DNA from: Trichoplax adhaerens
Lineage: Eukaryota; Placozoa; Uniplacotomia; Trichoplacea; Trichoplacidae
Direction of reading: 5' to 3'
Length of the DNA: 64,000 bases
NCBI RefSeq assembly: GCF_000150275.1
Contig: NW_002060976.1
Coordinates: 255,281-319,280, forward strand
How positions within the stretch are numbered: position 1 is the stretch's first letter; every line of letters starts with the position of its first letter. A program made the position numbers and the translations under genes. The notes beneath the pieces were generated by a model. The model was not told where the DNA came from. It saw nothing but the letters and a program-made list of their open reading frames with translations, and searched no databases. Of the stretch, positions 47,003 through 59,222 are shown piece after piece.

Positions 47003-50000
47003 ATGCCCTTCGCTAAAGATGAAGAGAAAATAGTGCTTCGGTGGCCAAAACAAAATAACGAAGGTAGCTTTATTAATAAGAATTATCGTTCTGTATTGCC
47101 AAATATTTGATTAGGACTGAGGCTGAGGTTGAAACAATTTAAAAAGCGATACTAGTATGATATATTTGACATATATGATGTCGCTAGAACAGATTGAATT
47201 AGTAAATTCCTAATTTTGTTTTCTTCTCCTTTGATTTGATTATGTTAACTAAGAAGGATGTTCTACAGCATTTTAGCAAAACTTTATAGAAAGTCAACTT
47301 ATACAGATTGACATATTAACACTGTTTAATTATAATACAAGCCAACTCATTTAGTTAATAAAATCATGTTTATAACGTATTCGTGCCGATATTGCAAGTT
47401 GATGCTATACAGAGTTAGTTTGTTAGCGAATTTTGATAATCACTAAACGTTTGCAGTTCTATAGTAAATACTTTTACGATGATTTCTCTTCCTTTAGATC
47501 AAACTTTTACAATTTCTGAAGCTATAGAATCGATCGGCTTTGGGCGATTTCAGTGGCGATGTCTTTCAGTTATAGGATTTATATTGGTAAATGTGTATGA
47601 ATAATTGATTCACTTTGGCATTATTTTCAACTAATTCAGCAAAACGGGAAGTAGAATTGATAATGTTGATCGATATGTCTGTTAAAAGAGAGTAGATGTC
47701 TAATACATTATCAATGCTATCTTTTAGTTTACATTAATTTATCTAATCTGTTTTAATTTAAGCTGTATTCTTACATTTGATAATAAAGTAGTGTCACAAA
47801 ACAGCTTTGCAACAAGATAACGCAATATACGATCAATAAGTCAATTCCTTGAACCACATATCAAGGAACGATATCTGCACTATCACAAACACTTTTGCTC
47901 TACTAGCAGACTACACAAAGACTTAAGCGCCTCGTATTTTACGTTAAACACTAAGTTGGACAATTCTTTATTTCACAATATATATTGCATTTATATACTA
48001 CTCCTCAATAGTTCATGAGTCATAGTTAATACAATTAACATTGGAATCATTTACTGAATTAGATATTAATTTTAGCTACTGCTCTCTTAATGCAGACAAC
48101 AGTATTTACGAACATAGACATGTAATGACTATTACAGAATAGTCAGATTACGATATGTCCTATCACGGAACATTTCCATGATAATTTACAGTCTACTATA
48201 AGTAAATTACAATCACAATGATTCGAACTGTAAGCAGATGATTTGCATTCCCTATTATAACTATTAATTTCAGTATGTGTATAAGTGTTACTGTCATAAA
48301 AAGTCAGTACTATATTAAAACACAGTATATCCAAATTAGAAGTTAACTAAATAAGGATAGTCTAATAGAATTATCCTAACATTGATATTTCTACTGTAAT
48401 ACAGTATATAACACTGTAACAAGTAGTAACCACTGTCATTCCACCTGTTAACAAGTTTATTCGCTAAAAATCTCGGCCTAAAATATCCTGTTGTCGACGT
48501 CAACATCATTAGTAAACAATATGGTCAAATTTATTAACTTTATAGGTGCTCTTTAACTATTTTGTGCCTTACTAATCCATAACATAAGTATTCTTTCTGT
48601 TCTTTAGTCAGTTAGGACGATGCAAATTGCTATGCTTTCTTTACTTGGACCGTTGTTAATCTGTGAGTGGGGTATCAGTAATATCCAAGCAGGCTTGATA
48701 GTTGGAGTATGTATCCATTATTATCGGACTAATATTATATTAATAAATTATAACTCTATTTTATTCCTCTTAAATTTAATTCTAAGACGCACATGCCTAT
48801 AACCTTCTTAAAATAAATCGAAATATGTTACCATTGAACAGCTTGCATATGTAGGCGATATAATAGGGTTTCCATACCTTGGATGGTTTTGCGATCATTA
48901 CGGTCGAAAACTGGTGGGTATCTTACACTGTAGAAAAGGCTTAGATCTAGTTAGGAGGAATTGCTAAATTATCAATTCCCGTATAATTAAGCAGTGTATT
49001 TGATCATCAAAGAATCATATTAGTATGCAGTGAATATGCTAATGCTAAGCATTTACAATTTTTATTTGATAAAAGCAAGGATAGAGCGAAAATAAATGAC
49101 AATCTTTTACATCAACTAGGGTGTGATTGTAGCAATCCTGTGCACTTCGTATTTTTCATCACTCTCTAGTTTATCATCCGATATTACGATGATGCTGTTG
49201 TTGCGATTAGTATGTGGAGTTTCTGAAAGTGGAATGCTGCAATGGTAAGATATTAATTTTAAGCCATGACTCATGTTTGATGTTACATGATCTGTTCTAT
49301 TTTTAAGAATTAAATTGAATTACGGTTTTAATATCAATAAGTATAAGAAGCGAGTTTATTATTAGCCTGGAAATGATGCATTTATTAAAGTAAATAGTGG
49401 TTTAACTCTATTTAAACCAATTTAAAAATCATCTTATATATAGCATAACCATTCTAAGTGAATTAGTACCTGCAACAGCCAGAGCTAGATCCATCGTTTC
49501 CTTACGAGTAAGTTTAAATGAAGGATATGAGTAAAATCGTTGCTTGAACTAATTTCTGCTTGAAAATTATATTTTTCTAACCATTAAATTTATAGGGATT
49601 TACATTTATAGGCATTGCATTTGAGGGTATTATAGCTTATATCTGCCTGAAAATATTCGATTGGCGTATGGTAGTCTATACTGTGTCCGCCCTATACTTA
49701 CTAGCAATACCTTTCAGCACGGTAACTAACTACATCAATGCAAACTATTAAATAAAAATAAATGCTTTTCTATAATCGAAGATCCTATCACATTGCTTAA
49801 AATTAATGCTATTAAAATTAAACTTGCAGCTACTAGTAGAATCTCCACGGTATTTATTATTGCACGGATTTCGAAAAGAAGCTAAAGATATTATAATCAA
49901 TATCGCTAAGATGAACCGCAAGCCTGCGCCGGAAGGAAATTTAATTACAATTGTTGAAGTATGAATTCTATTGATGCTTATTTAATTTTAAAATATGGTA

Positions 50001-52176
50001 AAAGTTATATTTTTCATATATTATTACAGAAATTATTCAATGAATTACGAATTAAATTTTGCATGAGATAACGTTGATTCTTTCTTTATAAAAGACAACT
50101 TTAATGCTAATAGTTCATTTTGATTTGTGAATATTATAACTTAGGAAAAAGGGTGGAGCATTTACCGATTTATTTAAGCCTGTTTATAGAAAAAGAACTA
50201 TTATACTTTGGATTATAACGTAAATTTCTAATATGTACTGTATGCTTCTATAATTGAAATTGATAGAAGATGGCATTTAATTTTACAAAATTTGATATCT
50301 TTATTAGACTTGCGGTGAAGACAATTTTTTTCGGGGCTGTTTGGATGGCTCCATTATTGGTTAAAGTTGATCGATGCGGTAAAATAATTTTATAAAACAA
50401 TATTTATCATTGAATTTGACTATTCCTTTTCCGGCGGTAAATATATTATAGCTTATCTGTAAACTATAGTATCAAATACGATCAGACGTTCATATACATT
50501 TTACAAAAATGACTGCTGCGAAAATAAATAGTATCATATTGCTAGTAACTCTTTACAAATATTTATTGCTATTAACAGAAACAGCCAGGCAAGGAGCTAC
50601 CAGAATGAGATGTCAATGTAAAGAAATTGATCTCCAAAATATTCTATCCATGGTTATAGGAGGCCTAGGGGAGCCTATAGGTAGGATCTAATTTGTTTTA
50701 AAATCGAATGATAGTATGATCAAAAGTTATGTATCGATTAAGAAGCTACGATATCGTATCATCTCAAAATAATGGGCGAATTAAAATAATTCGAAACATG
50801 ATTTCAATATCAAAGCTATAATTATAATTAAAGTAAGGGAATGTAACAAAAGTAGCTCACAAATAGCAGTCCTAGTCAAATGAAATTTCTAGAAGGCTTT
50901 TATAGCGAGGTTTTTTAGAATAGTCGAGCAAGAATTAATTACAGCAGTAATCTAATCTAAAATCTAAAATATTACCTGCTCTAAGTGCAGTGAAGTCTTA
51001 TTCTAATGTAAGCTCATCTCCGCTATTCTTAAATACATTTCATTAAATGTGTTTATAACAACATTGCCAGCTAGAACAAGACTTGAGTCACCGAAAGGAA
51101 TACGTTTCCTCAACTAGAATATCACTATTTTCCACAATCAGAATCATTCTATTTAAAATGTCCCTATTTTATTAACGTCTAACACCAAAAGAAACACCGA
51201 AAGGTTTTGGGCATCTTCAAAATAAGAGTATATCAAGTCACATAATCATGTACCATAATTAGTCAACTGGCTAACATTAATTATCAACCATTTCTAATAT
51301 AGCAGCTAGCAATCATCTAATATTAGCATTACGATAACCTCTATTCTTAAAAACCTGACTATATCAAATATAGCTATCATTATAATCAAATATGGCGTAC
51401 ACCATTACAGGAAAATTAATTTTTTTAAATTTATTATCTATTATCATATTCAGGAGGAGTAATAGCTTTTATTTTTGTGGATTGGATTGGGCGGAGAAAG
51501 TCTCTTATCTTAGGGTTATTTATATCTGGGGTTTCATCTCTTTTGCTGACGATTTGCGCTAATAGGTGACTCTATAAATAAATTTTACCCTAATACTTGT
51601 GTGTAATGGATCATTATGCTATAGATTATGTCACGAATTTGAAATAACAATATCTAAACCAAAAGTAAATTTAGGGCGAAATTGTCCATTAAAATTTCTA
51701 AAATCGTATCTCAATAGAATTGTGAGATATGCTTTGGTATTATTGATGAGATCTAGCAGTTGCTTATTGAAAAATATAATTACTATAGATTATTTGAAAT
51801 AATTACCATATATTTGTTCTAATCTAGATCTATCCGACAAAATTTAGAGCAATTGGTCTCGGGGCTGCTACATCATTCGGTGGACTTGGCAATATTTTAT
51901 CAATATTTCTAGGCCAAGTTAGTCAATTTATGTTACAGTTAGCCTTTTTCCAGATTATTTTTCATTCCTTAGAATAATTGACATCCATCAATCATTTTAA
52001 ATTATTAACAAATTACGCTTTAGAATCTCGTTTATGCAATGACTTTATTTTAGGTACTGTTTGCGACTTCTGATATCGCTGTTTTAGTTGCATTCGCCAT
52101 AATGGCAGCTCTAACAATTATTTTCTGCTTAATGATACCAGCTGAAACAAAGGGAACTTTGTTAAAAGTTAGTTGA
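47003..52176 (+). pseudogene. SVOP-like transporter copy 2, nearly complete, with two lesions
   Basis: Exons: 47003-47063, 47498-47586, 48608-48706, 48842-48913, 49120-49244, 49444-49507, 49596-49721, 49830-49958, 50145-50219, 50308-50378, 50579-50680, 51454-51565, 51718-51799, 51828-51917, 52054-52176. Layout and phases match copy 1. Seen: QTFTISEAIESIGFGRFQW, which is closer to SVOP than copy 1; GWFCDHYGRK; ARARSIVSLR; VESPRYLLLHGF; CQCKEI; DWIGRRKSL; YPTKFRAIGLG; PAETKGTLL. Lesions: exon 9 has 75 nt instead of 74, an extra base in gaaaaaggg that breaks the frame. Exon 13 lacks its donor: TA replaces GT after 51799, and TAA follows at once. Intron 2 carries a 630 bp solo-LTR insertion. It may be a recent pseudogene; sequencing error at the A-run could explain only the first lesion. 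Confidence 0.85.
47792..48421 (+). mobile_element. Solo LTR-type element, copy A (630 bp), target duplication agtag
   Basis: It begins TGTCACAAAACAGC and ends CACTGTAACA, flanked by agtag at 47787-47791 and 48422-48426. It is near-identical along its length to 57766-58398, which has different flanks, so both ends are fixed by comparison. TGT...ACA ends and 5-bp duplications are the signature of integrase-inserted LTR retroelements; no internal coding region is present, hence a solo LTR or a non-autonomous unit. The strand is arbitrary. It lies in intron 2 of transporter copy 2. The minus-strand ORF at 48143-48334 is inside it and is not a host gene. Confidence 0.9.
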
Positions 52177-54783
52177 ATATTTAATAAATGATATGATTTA
52201 AAAATCTCGATCATTTTTCCTATTTATAAACATTCAAAAAAAATTACTTTTAATGCTATTCATTAATAATATTATATTAAATTAAAGGACACTGACTAAT
52301 AACGAAAAGGATAATCCTAGACTGCATAATTCGGTATTATGCTAATATTGGCTGGTGCAAGCTAACAAATTCGATGAAAGTCAAAATTAGATCAGGATTT
52401 ATGTACATCATATTACTATTTCAAGTTCAATTTTGGATGTATAAAGATATTTTGGGATATGTTTGGCTCTGCAGTTGTAGCACAGCTATCATCAACTAAC
52501 TCTATTTACATTCATAAATAATAAATGTTATTAAGATATTTTGCTTATCAATCTTGACAAAAGCAATCTTTGATAACAGTATTTCTTTATAACATCAAAT
52601 AATATTTATGTAGCTGCAACATAAATTATTTGATACCTTAATAGTTTTGGGTTGCATAGTTTCATATTTGCAGAAATTTGTGACAAATGAGGCCTGTTGG
52701 CTACAGGAAATCGCAAATATATGCGGCAGCTACATTACTTTAGTATTAATAAAGTTTTGCTTGAGCAATATTAATAGTACAAATAAAGAAATAAACAATA
52801 TTTATGACCAATAGCATAAGATAAGAATTAATTGTGTTAACGGAATTATCGAAGCCCTAATTTCTGAGATTGAAATTCCAAAATGAAAATATGTATCTGC
52901 ATTCTATCATCAAACAAGCATACTCACTTCACGAATTATAACTATAGTATAAGTTCAAGAGAGTGAACTAATTACGAATTTCTACTTCGTAAGACCTGCT
53001 TATTTTGCGACCATGCTATTGATTTAAATCAACTGATTAAGGTTTAACAGCGAATATTGATATTTCTGAACAAGTTGATTAGTAGACTATAGTGCAATGT
53101 AGCAACTAGCATTGAGTCCTTCATTAGGTAGTTCATATAATATGCTAATATAACTTATCTGAGTTTGAACTAGATTTGCATTCGTTTACTCCTCGGTAAC
53201 ATGAAATTTTTTCTGATGTAGTAATTAAGATAAGCTGATGGATTTAGAAGTCTTGTTATTAATTTCCGCAATTCAGTAAGGGTAGTTAACTTGCTCTAGT
53301 ATGAAATTGCGTTAGAGCAAGCTTAACTCTAGACAGGTTATTGCTACTTCAACTTGAATTTTTAAAAGTTGTAACCATTAGGTAGTTTGTCTGAGTCTTT
53401 CAATACCATTTCGGTTTACTTAAATTCTGATTTAGTAGTCTAGCAAACTCTGAAGACTGCTTACTTAAATCGTAGACTATCAGCTAAATATGTTATTAAT
53501 TTTAAACCATAGTTAATCTGCTGGCTCATTATTAAATTTTTCTTTATAAAACAAAGGAACTCCTTTGGGATGCCTTTTATATAAATGTTGCCAGATCACG
53601 TTGGCTTTGCTAGCCGTCTACATTTGAATAAATTACGCGTACAGTCTCCAAGGAATAATAAAATATGCGTAATTATAAAGTTTTTTCATTGCAATTGGAT
53701 GCTTTAATACTATAATAAAATAGGTTTTAAAGTGACATATTTTCTGCTAAATTATAATATTGATTACAGATACAATATAAAATCTTAAGACTTCACGAAT
53801 TTACTTGGACAATCCTTTTAGTCCTTCTATATCAGATTAATTCAATTGTTGCTGTCGTAGTCACTATGATTTCAAGCAAAGCTGAACAGGAACAACATTA
53901 TTTAAGGAAATAGTCACGTAGAGAAAGGACAATCTACGGTAAATAATGCCTTGTACGTATTTTCATAGTTTTATGCATATTGTTACTTACCTTAAAAAGA
54001 AAGTCGACTAAGCCATTTGCATCGATAAGAAAGATTTCAACTGCCAGTAAAATATTCCTTTATTCTTGTTTTTACTTTATTTTCTATAAATTTTAGGCTC
54101 CTAAGTTTTGTGCAACTACTCATTTAATCAATTAGATCACCATTAATCATTACAAATTGTTAAAATAATTCCAAAGAGTTAAACACTATTTTATCTTCAA
54201 TAACAGTTTATCACTAGTTGCTATCAATTAGACTACTAAGGTTATAAAATTAAAATCAAAACTCCAAGATATTATATCACCATTTAGCTATATAAAGTGT
54301 TCTGAAAGTAATATTTAAATCTTACTAATTCAAGCCAATGAAGTAAATCTCAAAACAATCAATATATCTATCCTTCACTACAGTACGATTTAAATACTTG
54401 CGAATTCTTGCTGTTAGAAGATTGCAGTAACTACATGACTCTCTTATATCATTACTTAAAACACAAAATTTTATTAATAATAGACTACTCTGTGCTACAG
54501 TTGCCTAAAAATCAATTATCGGTTCATAGATAGTACTTTAAAAGTCTTATTCGTCTGCATGCTTAACTTTGTAAGCATCAAATATAAAATCAATCTCAGC
54601 TGATTTCGAGACTTACTTTCTAAAAGTAACTTTGATATGGCTGGTTTATGGAAGTTATTTTATAATATGAAGGTTTTCAAAAGGTTTCAAAAAGATACAT
54701 AATAGCCTGATTTCATATGCAATGAAGGCTTTTGCTTTCCTCTAAAGGCTTATTCTCATTGAGAACGTTTTTTCTCAAATTAG
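52177..54783. other. Spacer between transporter copies 2 and 3
   Basis: 2.6 kb of AT-rich sequence. A first exon for copy 3 was expected in its right part: a short ATG segment ending in one base of a split Asp codon, as in copies 1 and 2. None was found. No other exon-like frame or RNA gene was recognised. Confidence 0.4.
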
Positions 54784-57700
54784 ATCAAAGGCCTCAACTA
54801 ACCATTGCTGATGCAGTGGAATCGATTGGATTTGGAAAATTTCAATGGCATTGTATGGCGTTTCTAGGATCTATTTGGGTAAACTCCTTTAATTAAATAA
54901 TGGACAAGATAAATCTCAAAAGTTATCATAGCAATGACATGCTGAATCATTTATGAAAATAAGAACACACCATTGCTTCAACTAAATGAGCAAATGAAAT
55001 GTATTATCGTATATAAACGATGTCAAAAAGGATAAAAAGAGCATGAATTTAGTGAAGTTGGGAAACCTATTATAGTAATTCCAGTAAACTAAATGTCGAT
55101 GAAACCGTAAATAGAAACAAAGAGTTCTCGATGTTTCTTAGTATTTCTCATTTTATCATCACAGGTTTCACTAATGCTGATTAACAACTGATCACTTTAA
55201 AAAATAATTATTCCTTAATTAGATTTACAGCATTTGTTCAGATAAAAATAATGGGCATGATTCATACCCGGCATCTACTTTAAAAATTAATTAATTGCAG
55301 TTTCTATGCTTTTAACTCATTATATTTGATATGGAACAATAAGAAGAGCAGGCATAGTATACTATCTACCTCGATTGTCATTTCATACTATCTTAAAATT
55401 TAAATTTACCGAAATTAGCAGTCTATCAATATTGCGGTATCATCAGATAAGAAAAACAAAATGTTTAATATCTCTACGTATTTCTAATTTATGTCTTGTT
55501 AGATGAAGGAATGACTGAGCGTCTTACTGTTCTATGATTTTTATTAATTTGTTTAATTTTGATTTACTATTAATAGTTTGCCCGAACGATGCAAATCGCA
55601 ATGCTATCCTTACTTGGACCATTATTGGTCTGTGAATGGGGTATAAGTACAACAGAAGAAGCCCTAATTACTGGAGTATGTGCCATGATTTCATATGTAA
55701 CGCGACTAATTAATATGTAAAAGTTAAGAATCAGATACTGCCAGCCGTAGTTGTGAAATAGTACAGATGAATTACTTAATACTAGATTACTCATCAGTTA
55801 TCATTACTTTCGTTAGCTTGCATTTCTTGGTGATATAATCGGATCTCCTTATATGGGATGGTTTTGTGACCACTAAGGTCGAAAATTGGTATTTGATGAG
55901 AGATTTCGATAATATGATATGTATAACATAATTAATTAGTCTTATTATTATTTGAATTTTCCGAATTAACGTTGCTGATAGAATTACTTACTTCTTTAAA
56001 AACTAGGGTCTTATCGCTGCAATTTTGTGTACTGTCTATTTTTCTACGCTGTCTAGCATATCATCTGGCATCTCAATGATGTTGGTATTACGATTTATAT
56101 GTGGAATTTCTGAAAGTGGAATGATTCAATGGTTAGAATTTTAAGCTATCTTAATCGTTTACTATGCCCCAAGCTTTCGCAATAATGTTTTAGAGTCAAG
56201 CTGAACTCTAATATTAATGTGCTCAAAAGTTCCTAAAAAGCATGAAATATTTTTTCTAATATAGCGTAACAATACTGAGCAAATTAGTTCCATCTATAGC
56301 CAGAGCCTGATCCATTATTTCTTTACGAGTAAGGACTAACATTAATTAGATAAATGGATGAAAAATGAATTAAAAATTTGAACAGTATCAAAAATTAAAC
56401 CATTTTCGATTTCTGGTTACAATCATAGGCATTCACTTTCCTTGGTATAGCAGTTGAGGGTATACTAGCATACGTCCTCCTGAAAGCATTCAACTGGCGA
56501 ATATTGCTATTTGTTACAACGGCACTTTACCTAATTCCTATTCTATTAAGCTCGGTAATGAATTTATTTATAACAATATGTTTTGACAATGGTGGTAAAT
56601 TTATTAGCTAAAGAGACCACCAAAGCTCATGATAATCAAACTTTAATATGGTACTTTAAAGTACGCTTATATATTAACTGTAGTTCATTGTAGAGTCTCC
56701 TCGTTATTTATTATTGCAAGAATTTAAAGGTGAAGTAAGTAAGATTATAGAAGATGCTGCCAGGTTGAATAACAGACCAACTCCCAACGGAAATTTGGTT
56801 GCCAATTTCGAGGTTTATTCTTAATAGCACCATTAGTACCTTTGATGACAGTATAATTAAATTTTGATGAAAACAATATTTAGATTACTAGTTATTTAAG
56901 GAATGTAATAAATATATATAACTAAAAAGGCACAAAAATGCTAACAGATTTATAAATCTTTTGTTTTCGATAGTTACGAATAATTGCTTTTAAATATTTC
57001 ATATATAGCAAAGTGATGGTAAATTTAAAGACCTGTTCAAACCAGCGTATATAAGAACAACCATAAACTTATGGCTAATAACGTAATTTTATAGTTTAAT
57101 TGTTAGTAATAAAACAAATTGTATTTAAAATGTGGCCAATTACTGATATAACTTTGTCAATTAATTGAATCAGATTCTGTATGATCACAATTTACTTTGG
57201 TGCCGTATGGGTGACTCCGCTTTTGGCTAAAGTTGACAGCTGCAGTAAGTTATAGTCTTTAATTTTATAAATTGTAATAAAATTAAATGATAATCTATTC
57301 GATAATATGCATATGTGTATATTTAAAATATTTAATAGTTTCTAAATAAAATAAACTTTTTGAAATTAAATTGCATTAAGCTTACATATGGTTACTAATA
57401 TAGACAAATTAAAAGGATCATCTACAAGCATAGCATTTCCCTCGTATTTTTAATAGATAGTAAACAAGGAGCCACTGGCATTAGATGCCACTGCAAAGAA
57501 ATGGGTCCTGCGAATATCATAGCCATTATTATCAGTGGTCTTGGAGAGCCTTTTGGTGTGATAATAATTTGTAAAAACTGGAGTTTAAAGTTTGATTCTA
57601 GATTAGTCGATGAATAAGATTAAAAGTCTTGTAAGCTTATGCTAATATAATTGTTAAGATAATTACCAAACTTACATAAGTACAATATTTTCTTATCAGT

Positions 57701-59222
57701 AAGACTAAATTACAATACAAATCAGCTACTCTTCGTACATGCAAAATTTTTCTTTTAATAGCTATTGTCACAAAACAGCTTTGCAACAAGATAACGTAAT
57801 CTACGATCAATAAGTCAATTCCTTGAACTACGTATCAAGGAACGATATCTGCACTATCACGAGCACTTTTGCTCTACTAGCAGACTACACAAAGACTTAA
57901 ACGCCTCGTATTTTACGTTAAACACTAAGTTGGACAATTCTTCTTTATTTCACGATATACTGCATTTATATACTATTCCTCAATAGTTCATGAGTCATAG
58001 TTAATACAATTAACATTAGAATCATTTACTGAATTAGATATTAATTTTAGCTACTGCTCTCTTAATGCAGACAACAGTATTTACGAACATAGACATGTAA
58101 TAACTAATACAGAATAGTCAGATTACGATATGTCCTATCACGGAACATTTCCATGATAATTTACAGTCTATCATAAGTAAATTACAATCACAATGATTGG
58201 AACTGTAAGCAGATGATTTGCATTCCCTATTATAACTATTATAATTTCAGTATGTGTATAAGTGTCACTGTCATAAAAAGTCAGTGCTATATTAAAATAC
58301 AGTATATCCAAATTAGAAGTTAACTAAATAAGGATAGTCTAACAGAATTATCCTAACATAGTTATTTCTACTGTAATACAGTATTTAACACTGTAACAGC
58401 TATATTTAACTTAAATTTGATATTCATTAGGCGGATTAATAGCCTTTACTTTTGTTGACTGTATTGGACGAAAGCAGTCTCTAATTCTAGGATTTACTGT
58501 AGTGGGTATCTCGTTTATTCTCTTGATGATCTGTACAAACATTTAATTCTTCAATTAAATTTTTTTAACATGTGCCTCTAAATCATTACAGGAACTTGCA
58601 AAAAATACTAAGAATTTTAATTCTCCTATGATAGCTAGCTAATAAAATTCTTGATTCCATTTAATTTTATAGCTTTGTTAGATACGCGTTCATATTGTTA
58701 ACAAGATCTTGTGCCTGCTTCTTAACCGATGTTCCATTTATCTATACCTCGGAAGTACGTGTATCATCAATGTTGGAATATTTAATTTAGTATGTGCTAA
58801 GAAAGCTTCTCATCCATTTTATTTATTTAATAAAAAAAGATTTATCCGACAAAATTCAGAGCAATTGGTCTAGGCTCCGCTACATCATTTAGCGGATTAG
58901 GCAATATCTTTTCATCATTTATTGGTCAGGTTAGTCGACTAAGATACAAGAACATACATAAGAAATAAATAGAAGTATTTCGTGTCCAAAACTTATCATT
59001 ATAAGTGATACATACGATATATACTTTAAAATGAAAAACGATGAAAGGTATTTTCTTCAACATTCTACAGAACTAATAGGCTTCTATTATCTACAGGCGC
59101 TATTTTCAGTTTCTAATACCGCCACGTTAGCTACTTTTGCTGGAATAGCAGCTATAGCAGTTATTTGTTCTTTATTAATAAAGGTTGAAACAAAAGGAAC
59201 CTTGCTTAAAGTTAGTTTTTAA
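54784..59222 (+). pseudogene. SVOP-like transporter copy 3, 14 recognisable exons, several lesions
   Basis: Exons 2-15: 54784-54878, 55577-55675, 55817-55888, 56007-56131, 56265-56328, 56429-56554, 56684-56812, 57009-57082, 57174-57244, 57457-57555, 58431-58542, 58673-58754, 58840-58929, 59097-59222. All lengths equal those of copy 1 except the last, which is one codon longer. Seen: LTIADAVESIGFGKFQW, VEGILAYVLLKAFNW, CHCKEM, YPTKFRAIGLGS, VETKGTLLKVS. Lesions: TAA at 55874-55876 inside MFS motif A, replacing the Tyr of the D-x-Y-G-R-K core. TGA at 56308-56310 replaces an Arg of the ARAR motif. The donor after exon 12 is lost (TT at 58543). No exon 1 was seen. A solo LTR sits in intron 11, ending 32 bp before exon 12. 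Other splice sites are intact, so the decay is young. Confidence 0.88.
57766..58398 (+). mobile_element. Solo LTR-type element, copy B (633 bp), target duplication gctat
   Basis: Same ends as copy A (TGTCACAAAACAGC ... CACTGTAACA). It is flanked by gctat at 57761-57765 and 58399-58403, a perfect 5-bp duplication different from that of copy A. Differences from copy A are scattered substitutions and a few 1-4 bp indels, by eye roughly 5% or less. It lies in intron 11 of transporter copy 3, with its right end only 32 bp before the exon 12 acceptor. Confidence 0.92.

Noticed and set aside
48143-48334. 63-codon minus-strand ORF
   Set aside because: Entirely inside solo-LTR copy A and interrupted in copy B.
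54784-59222. Programmed stop-codon readthrough or alternative code in copy 3
   Set aside because: Two different stops, a lost donor and a missing first exon fit ordinary decay; other genes in the window use standard stops.
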